A DNA stretch of 47,876 bases. Source: Candidatus Poseidoniaceae archaeon (GTDB taxonomy: Archaea; Thermoplasmatota; Poseidoniia; Poseidoniales; Poseidoniaceae). The DNA is taken from assembly GCA_028822845.1 (NCBI GenBank), contig JAPKCS010000012.1, forward strand, positions 1-47,876, read 5' to 3'. Made by a program: the position numbers and the translations under genes. Each line of letters starts with the position of its first letter. Position 1 is the first letter of the stretch. Shown here piece by piece: positions 42,827 through 47,876 of the stretch. The notes under the pieces are model-generated. The model saw nothing but the letters and a program-made list of their open reading frames with translations, searched no databases and was not told the DNA's origin.

Positions 42827-44055
42827 GTAAATTACACGACTTAAGCGCCCACCTTGAATCCAAGCGCGACGAAATATCCCAATGGATGGACAAGAAGCGC
42901 TCGGAAGTTCCAATCCCCTTCTATGGAAGCGTGGACGTTCGAGATGCTGGTTGGAAAATTGCCGTTGTCGATGCAAATCACTTTCCTGCCGGGTTCAACA
43001 ACATCGATGAACAGGACATGTCGGCCATTTCGGCCTTGATGGGCACTCACATTGAACGGAATTATGGCATCTGCCGCTGGATTCACCTCTACCCTGAAGC
43101 CCACACCAGAAACAAGGGCTATGTGGAAAACGTTGCAACCATCCAAAAACTCCTCGAGATGGCTGGGTACAGATGCACGATTGGTTCACCTGTTTTTGCT
43201 GACAAAGGTTGGCTTGATGGGCTGTCAGGACCGGTCGATTTAGCCTTGACCGAAGTTGAAATCATCAACGAAGAGGAGGTTTTGCTCGTCGAAGGTAAAC
43301 AACCAGACCTCATTCTTCTGAACAATGACCTCACCGAAGGCATGTTGCCAGGACTTGGAAGTCATGTCTTCCCACCAAAGGAGATGGGATGGCACCGTCG
43401 TAGGAAATCAGAACACTATGTTCAACTTCAAGCCTATGTGAATGAAATGGCCGACATGCTCGGAATTGATTCGTGGCATTTGATGACCGAATGGTTTGTC
43501 TCAGAAAATAAATGCCTCGAGAAAGAGAGTTGCAGGTTGCGTCTCGCAGAAGAAATCGATGAATTCCTCCAAGGCTTAGCCGAGAAGTATGCCGCACATG
43601 GGATCGAAAGAGAACCTGTGGCCTTCATCAAAAACGATCGTGGCACCTATGGCCTCGGCATCATGGTCGTGACCAAAGGAGAGCAAATCCTGGGTCTTTC
43701 CAACCGGAAAATGAACAAATTGATGTACGCTAAAGGAGGAGTTGACGTTGAGAACTTCCTCATTCAAGAAGGCGTACCAACCAGCCTCCTCACCACTGAG
43801 GGAGCCCCTGTTGAGCCGGTAGTCTACCTTGTCGATGGTCAAGCAGCCTCTTGGTTTTACAGGATCAACCCGAAGAAAGGCGACAATGAAAACCTCAATT
43901 CTCCAAGCGCTCGATTTGAATCATATCATGATGTTCAAGAAAAGTACGGTGAACACGCTCAAGGATGGCATGCCTTGATTGCTGAACTCTCAATGTTGGC
44001 AATGGGCAAGGAATTGCTTGCTTATCAAGAAAGCAACGAAGGCGCAGTTGCTTAA
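42823..44055 (+). CDS. GshA-type ATP-dependent ligase (Acidithiobacillus-type glutamate-cysteine ligase family)
   Basis: 410 residues. The N-terminal part has VPIPFYGSVDVRDAGWKIAVVD and HFPAGFNNI, then HTRNKGYVENV. This is the pattern of the GshA family first named from Acidithiobacillus-type glutamate-cysteine ligases (related to ATP-grasp enzymes, not to gamma-proteobacterial GshA). Later blocks include VAFIKNDRGTYGLGIMVV. The family is assigned to gamma-glutamylcysteine formation. If so, the cell may make a gamma-glutamyl thiol, as haloarchaea do by another route. It is coupled to asnB (ATGA overlap) and followed at once by a membrane protein. Family match is from memory of motifs. Confidence 0.68.
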   Translation: MSKLHDLSAHLESKRDEISQWMDKKRSEVPIPFYGSVDVRDAGWKIAVVDANHFPAGFNNIDEQDMSAISALMGTHIERNYGICRWIHLYPEAHTRNKGYVENVATIQKLLEMAGYRCTIGSPVFADKGWLDGLSGPVDLALTEVEIINEEEVLLVEGKQPDLILLNNDLTEGMLPGLGSHVFPPKEMGWHRRRKSEHYVQLQAYVNEMADMLGIDSWHLMTEWFVSENKCLEKESCRLRLAEEIDEFLQGLAEKYAAHGIEREPVAFIKNDRGTYGLGIMVVTKGEQILGLSNRKMNKLMYAKGGVDVENFLIQEGVPTSLLTTEGAPVEPVVYLVDGQAASWFYRINPKKGDNENLNSPSARFESYHDVQEKYGEHAQGWHALIAELSMLAMGKELLAYQESNEGAVA

Positions 44056-44754
44056 GTGAACGTGCATCCTCGGCGAGCCATGCACAGGGCGTGGGTGTAC
44101 ATCCTCACCATCGCCGTTGGCCTATGGGTCTCGGCAACTGGTGCCGGTGGCATGCTGCCCGAAGTCTGGGCAGAATGGCCCGTCAACATCTGGTGCTGGG
44201 GTCTCTTTGCTACGTTGTACCTCAAAGGATCCCGTAAAATTAGAATTGAAATGCTGACTGTTGTGGCTTTCGCTACGCCGATGGAGCTGTACTTTAGCGA
44301 GGTTTGGCGGATTTATGAATATCAGCGTGATTTCATGCCTTTATTTGTCCCTGCAGGGCATTACTTTCTGTTTGATTTGGGCCGCATCATGGCGGAAAAA
44401 ATGAAGCAAAACTGGGCCATGCCCGCCTTGATGCCCTTCGTCCCAATGGTGGCCTATGGCGCTTTGACTGGAGGCGACACGTCTGCTGTGTTTTTGCTTG
44501 TGCTTGTGCTCGTATTCACACGCTATGGACCGCAACCGAGGTTGTATGCAGCCATGGCTTGGGCTGCATTGGGCATGGAGATCATTGGCACTCAACTTGG
44601 TAATTGGGCCTGGGCGACGGAAGTCCCCTGGACTGGATTGACCGCATGGAACCCACCTCTTTTGGTTGGGGCATTCTACTGCTTTGGGGACCTTTTGGTC
44701 AACATGGCCGTCGTCAAGTTTGAAGGGAAGGAGCATCTGGAGGATTCTGTATGA
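44056..44754 (+). CDS. Polytopic membrane protein, unknown
   Basis: 232 residues with about seven hydrophobic helices, starting with GTG directly after the TAA of the preceding gene (ATG at codon 9 is an alternative). Conserved-looking polar residues lie in and between helices: MELYFSEVWRIYEYQRD and PLFVPAGHYFLFDLGR, and later GTQLGNWAWA. The Glu/Tyr/His pattern hints at an enzyme or a cofactor site in the membrane, but no family is recognised. It overlaps the ferredoxin gene by 4 bases. Confidence 0.6.
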   Translation: MNVHPRRAMHRAWVYILTIAVGLWVSATGAGGMLPEVWAEWPVNIWCWGLFATLYLKGSRKIRIEMLTVVAFATPMELYFSEVWRIYEYQRDFMPLFVPAGHYFLFDLGRIMAEKMKQNWAMPALMPFVPMVAYGALTGGDTSAVFLLVLVLVFTRYGPQPRLYAAMAWAALGMEIIGTQLGNWAWATEVPWTGLTAWNPPLLVGAFYCFGDLLVNMAVVKFEGKEHLEDSV

Positions 44755-45083
44755 CCACCTCCGAGGACCTGAGGAATCGCAGAGAGGCCGAGGCCTTGCG
44801 TATTCGAAGTTCCCTCAACCGTCAACGCGGAGAACAACACGCTGCGTCCAAAGGCGGTGAAACAGCAGTCGCCTTTGTTGAAGAACGGCTTTGCATCGGT
44901 TGCGATCAATGCACCATTGTTTGCGACGATGAGGCAATCGATCTTTACAAGGTGGCCATGGCCAGCCCGCTCATCAATGTCCAATCGAACAGAAAGGCGC
45001 GCATCATTCGCGACCCATGCACGGGATGTCGACTCTGCGTCCTTGCCTGCCCAACCGATGCCATCACCATGATTGACCGCTAA
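44751..45083 (+). CDS. Ferredoxin with two [4Fe-4S] motifs
   Basis: 110 residues. A basic, polar N-terminal extension (about 40 residues) is followed by CIGCDQCTIVC and CTGCRLCVLACP. Both have the CxxCxxCxxxC spacing, but the first lacks the usual proline after its last cysteine (Asp instead). About 28 residues, including a hydrophobic bit, separate the two motifs, more than in small clostridial ferredoxins. It overlaps the membrane protein gene (ATGA), so it probably passes electrons to or from that protein. Confidence 0.85.
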   Translation: MTTSEDLRNRREAEALRIRSSLNRQRGEQHAASKGGETAVAFVEERLCIGCDQCTIVCDDEAIDLYKVAMASPLINVQSNRKARIIRDPCTGCRLCVLACPTDAITMIDR

Positions 45084-45096
45084 GGAGGATACACCA

Positions 45097-45384
45097 ATGT
45101 CAAAGAAAGGAAAAGAAGAAACTGCGCAACGTTTCGGTGGAGAGTTTGGACCTTACCGCAAGGAAGGAACGCCTGGCGTGACCCTTTCGACGTTCAAGAC
45201 CTTGGTCTGGATTTCGAACATTGGTGGAATGCTCTTGGTCGTCGTGGCCTTAGAAATGTTATTCGTTCAACAAATGTTTGGATGGGGTCTTGTTTGTTTG
45301 ATCCTTGGTGTTGGAATCGCCTTATTCCCATCCAACTATGAGATTGTTGGCATGGAAGAACCAAACGGCCCACCAGAACCTTAG
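45097..45384 (+). CDS. Small two-helix membrane protein
   Basis: 95 residues from ATG 45097, preceded by a clear AAGGAGG at 45083-45089. A charged N-terminus (about 30 residues, SKKGKEETAQRFGGEFGPYRKEG) is followed by two helices (about 41-60 and 65-82) and an acidic tail. No family recognised. Last gene of the asnB cluster. Confidence 0.6.
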   Translation: MSKKGKEETAQRFGGEFGPYRKEGTPGVTLSTFKTLVWISNIGGMLLVVVALEMLFVQQMFGWGLVCLILGVGIALFPSNYEIVGMEEPNGPPEP

Positions 45385-45448
45385 ATTTACAGAACTTCAA
45401 GACTCGGACCAGGTCTGTTCAGCGGTGTAAAATGAACCCTTCGAGGGT

Positions 45449-45652
45449 TCAAGAAAAGTGTATGTTGACACCAACTTCGGGGTAAGGACACTCAACACTG
45501 AGACTCCAACCGCAGGAACGAGCCGATATGGAATCGGAGTGGACAACGAGGATATCCCAAGGTCCTGAAACATAAATCGGTTTACGGTATTCGTTATCAA
45601 ACTCAACTTTTACGCCCCAATCATCGATGGTCAGATTGACCGTCCCGTCCAA
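45449..45652 (-). CDS. Small ORF or gene remnant in the 366-bp gap
   Basis: About 67 residues if started at TTG 45652; the frame stays open back to a TGA at 45716-45718 with no ATG or GTG. The residues look protein-like (a WGVKVEFDNEYRKPIYVSG stretch, two Cys separated by six residues, beta-rich). It may be the end of a decayed secreted protein gene. The rest of 45385-45750 shows only AT-rich promoter-like sequence for the next gene. Confidence 0.3.
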   Translation of the reverse strand: MDGTVNLTIDDWGVKVEFDNEYRKPIYVSGPWDILVVHSDSISARSCGWSLSVECPYPEVGVNIHFS

Positions 45653-45750
45653 TTGTACTCGGCCTTCATCAAACCATATTTTCCGACCTTGGAGACCTTT
45701 GAAGTGGATACCGACTCAATCTTTATCATCAAAAATTGTATGGATTGTCC

Positions 45751-46377
45751 ATGGTGGAAATTCAATGCCCTCATTGTGAAGAGGTTGTGGAATTGGAAGA
45801 CAACTCCTTCGGATTATTTGATTGCCCGCATTGCGGTGATACCTTCGAGTATGAATCCTCGAGTTCGGATCACGATTCGAGTGACTCAGGTTCGTCGGGT
45901 CTTACTCAAAACCAATTGTCGTTAGCCATATCCATAAGTGGATTAATTCTGGGCGTGCTAGCAATCATGGTATTTTTCAATGCATTATCTTTTGATACAA
46001 TATGTCCTGAAGAAGATCGCAGCACCAGCATGATTGACGGTGAAGAATTCATATCGTGTAATTCAGATGAGTTTCTTTGGGAGACTCAAACGGTAAAACT
46101 ACTGTTTGGTTCCTGTTGCCTAATGGTCCCTGGTTCGTTTTTTCTGACCATTTTGGGATACAGTATGCGTAAACAACACCTCGGCATTAGCAATCGAACT
46201 TTAGGAACTGAAACAACCCCTCATGCTTCGAAAACCTTCCCTGATTCAAAATTAGCCGCAGCAATTCAGGCTTCTGCAATGTTTTTTGGAATTGGAATAT
46301 CTGCCATGGTAGCCATAATGGGAGCGGTCTTGATTGGCTTTATTGGATTCTTAATCTTCGTGATTTTCGGGCAGTGA
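45751..46377 (+). CDS. Zinc-ribbon membrane protein
   Basis: About 208 residues from ATG 45751 (an upstream TTG at 45736 is less likely). The N-terminal zinc ribbon has two CPHC knuckles (CPHCEEVVELE and FDCPHCGDTFEYE). A Ser/Asp-rich linker, one helix (about 56-78), a short outside loop with two Cys, a second helix (about 113-137) and a final helix (about 180-207) follow. This layout is common in archaeal membrane proteins of unknown role. Function not known. Confidence 0.65.
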   Translation: MVEIQCPHCEEVVELEDNSFGLFDCPHCGDTFEYESSSSDHDSSDSGSSGLTQNQLSLAISISGLILGVLAIMVFFNALSFDTICPEEDRSTSMIDGEEFISCNSDEFLWETQTVKLLFGSCCLMVPGSFFLTILGYSMRKQHLGISNRTLGTETTPHASKTFPDSKLAAAIQASAMFFGIGISAMVAIMGAVLIGFIGFLIFVIFGQ

Positions 46378-46460
46378 TCCCGGTTTGAGGGTCATTCATA
46401 TCCCTTTATTTGTGAGTGATTTCAAGAGTTGGGTCTAAGGTTGATCGATAAAACTGGGAA

Positions 46461-46479
46461 TGTATTTTTTTGTAATACA
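46461..46479. promoter_or_regulatory. Inverted repeat TGTATT-N7-AATACA
   Basis: A perfect 6-bp inverted repeat with a T-rich 7-base spacer in the 228-bp gap 46378-46605. It could be an operator, or an archaeal T-rich terminator for the zinc-ribbon gene. A second weak stem (46493-46498 with 46514-46519) lies nearby. Nothing else is seen in this gap. Confidence 0.4.
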
Positions 46480-46605
46480 CTATTCAAGAGAACAGTGGCC
46501 CGTGAGAAAGAGCCCACTGCGAGTCTATTTCAGTCCATAGAGCCACACCATTTCTTGGTGAGAGGAAAACACACTGTCATAAACCCCACTTTCCTTCTTT
46601 GACTC

Positions 46606-46842
46606 ATGGACGGAATTATGTCAAAGACCAAGAAAATGTTTACAGCGACCAACGTGATTGTGTATGCCCTCAGCCTGCTCGGGCTATCGGTTGTTGCAGC
46701 GACGCAATTTATCACAGCCCTCTTGCCATTGTTATTTGCACCAATGGTTTGCGGGATGTTTGGTTTGCTCCTGTATGCATCTCAACCAACTCTGAACTCA
46801 GATCTCACCGTTGGCCCCACGGGCTCGCCGACTCAAGAGTGA
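46606..46842 (+). CDS. Small two-helix membrane protein
   Basis: 78 residues from ATG 46606; ATG 46618 (MSKTKKMF) is an alternative. A basic start is followed by two adjacent helices (about 16-36 and 40-58) and a Thr/Pro/Gly-rich tail. No family recognised. The 119 bp after it hold no visible feature. Confidence 0.5.
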   Translation: MDGIMSKTKKMFTATNVIVYALSLLGLSVVAATQFITALLPLLFAPMVCGMFGLLLYASQPTLNSDLTVGPTGSPTQE

Positions 46843-46961
46843 GTTCAAACGCTCTGAGCTGAAGCGATCGGCTGCTAATCTTCCGGCATCGCCTTGATGT
46901 TGCAATGGGCACTGTCATCGTATCATTATGAAACTACATTTGAAGTGATGGAAGCCATGGT

Positions 46962-47846
46962 ATGCTCATGGTCGAGCGGTTCCAAGTTCAATCCCGCTCC
47001 CCATTTGAGATTCATCACATACTGACTGGTTTGGAAAAGACGCCAGAAACAACTGTTGAGGCAGAATTGTTTCTCCCAGAAGGTGAAGGACCATTCGGTT
47101 GCGTGATCGCTCTTCACGGAAGCATTGGCTGGGCATCTCATCATCAAGACCACGTCGATGGTTGGCTCGATGCTGGCCTCGCAGTTTGTAAGGTGCATTC
47201 ATTCACATCAAGATCAGTTGATTCTACGGTTGACGATCAACTCTCAGTCACCCATTCAATGATGCTCGTTGATGTTTTCAGGACCCGTTCTGTGCTCGAA
47301 CAGGATCCTCGAATTGGAAAGATCGGCATAGCAGGATGGAGCCTTGGCGGAACGGTCGCATTGTATTCTGCATGGGCGCCAATGATCGATCTTCTAGGGA
47401 CTCCATTTGACGCCCATCTGCCATTCTATCCAGCAGCTCATCTCCGCCCTGAAGTTCAGAATTGGTCTGACTCGCCCATGTTGATTCTTCACGGAGATGC
47501 TGATGATTGGACTCCAGTTCATTTTGTTGAAGAACTGATGCCCCAACTACCGAATGCGACCCTGCACGTCTACCCAGGAGCGCACCATTCCTTCGACAGC
47601 GAGAAAGAATTCACACTGCTTCCAAAGGCAGTGCGTTTGAAAAAGCGAACTGTGACAATCAACAAGAACGGAAACATGTCTGGAGAATTGTTTCTCGGCA
47701 TCCGACTCCCTTTGAACCAACGCTGGCAACGACGCTGGGTGATCCGAATCTTGCGAAACCGAGGCGCTCACGTGGAAGGAAACCCCGCTGCTCGTGCGGA
47801 TTCTCTCGTTCGGGCGAGAGCGTTCTTCATGGAGCAACTTTGCTAG
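46962..47846 (+). CDS. Alpha/beta hydrolase, dienelactone-hydrolase-like
   Basis: 294 residues. Alpha/beta-hydrolase fold with nucleophile Ser127 in GWSLGG, probable acid Asp181 in HGDADDWTP (177-185), and histidine His208 or His209 in GAHHSFD. The oxyanion strand is IALHGSIG. Overall it resembles the dienelactone hydrolase family, but the nucleophile is Ser, as in the esterase branch, not Cys. The C-terminal approximately 80 residues are basic and extend beyond the usual core. Soluble; substrate unknown. Ends 30 bp before the window edge. Confidence 0.78.
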   Translation: MLMVERFQVQSRSPFEIHHILTGLEKTPETTVEAELFLPEGEGPFGCVIALHGSIGWASHHQDHVDGWLDAGLAVCKVHSFTSRSVDSTVDDQLSVTHSMMLVDVFRTRSVLEQDPRIGKIGIAGWSLGGTVALYSAWAPMIDLLGTPFDAHLPFYPAAHLRPEVQNWSDSPMLILHGDADDWTPVHFVEELMPQLPNATLHVYPGAHHSFDSEKEFTLLPKAVRLKKRTVTINKNGNMSGELFLGIRLPLNQRWQRRWVIRILRNRGAHVEGNPAARADSLVRARAFFMEQLC

Positions 47847-47876
47847 CACTTTGCTTCAGGTTGAATCCATGGCTAG

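Overview
The window reads as a chromosomal piece of an uncultured planktonic archaeon. It most resembles Candidatus Poseidoniia (Marine Group II, Thermoplasmatota); this is inferred from gene content and not from a marker tree. The archaeal signs are an RNA polymerase operon with split A' and A'' subunits, RpoH and ribosomal protein L30e, a Pop5-type RNase P protein, TATA-like boxes with very short leaders, and several giant secreted proteins with Ca-binding DxDxDG repeats and a single C-terminal membrane anchor. No insertion sequence, phage gene or CRISPR array is visible.

Layout. 1-3985 (minus) is the C-terminally cut gene of a giant secreted M60-type metallopeptidase. 4152-6427 holds a small membrane protein, a ZIP metal transporter and a divergent NikR-like regulator. 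6465-9968 (minus) is a beta-propeller/thrombospondin-3-like surface protein. 10048-19548 (minus) is tRNA-Lys, rpoH, rpoB, rpoA', rpoA'' and rpl30e. 19725-24860 holds a methyltransferase-biotin ligase fusion, RNase P Pop5, two membrane proteins, a short FtsZ-family protein and a TPR protein. 25089-30926 (plus) is a five-gene respiratory operon: a secreted beta protein with a CxCH motif, a small membrane protein, Rieske protein, cytochrome b6-type subunit, and a cytochrome b C-terminal domain fused to an HdrD-like iron-sulfur protein. 31057-36416 holds a short-chain dehydrogenase, a 1367-residue surface protein and a small Cys/His protein. 36498-40201 is the propionyl-CoA to succinyl-CoA module: biotin carrier, small subunit, carboxyltransferase, B12-binding mutase subunit and MeaB GTPase. 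40194-45384 runs on with a polyprenol-kinase-like protein, a 36-residue membrane peptide and an overlapping AsnB / GshA-like / membrane / ferredoxin / membrane cluster. 45449-47846 holds small membrane proteins and an alpha/beta hydrolase.

How they fit. The biotin ligase half of the fusion could charge the biotin carrier of the carboxylase, whose product feeds the B12 mutase and so the TCA cycle. Electrons would enter the quinone pool and the Rieske/cytochrome b complex. The HdrD-like module fused to that complex is predicted to lie in the cytoplasm, so it could link a soluble thiol, disulfide or hydroxyacid couple to quinone. A GshA-type ligase elsewhere in the window suggests that a gamma-glutamyl thiol may be made.

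Most notable: (i) the cytochrome b-HdrD fusion operon; (ii) a matching N-terminal helix-hairpin-helix-like domain on two RNA polymerase subunits, RpoH and RpoA''; (iii) an approximately 130-residue four-cysteine insertion in RpoA' beside the active site, together with eroded clamp zinc sites in RpoA' and RpoB; (iv) the methyltransferase-biotin ligase fusion.
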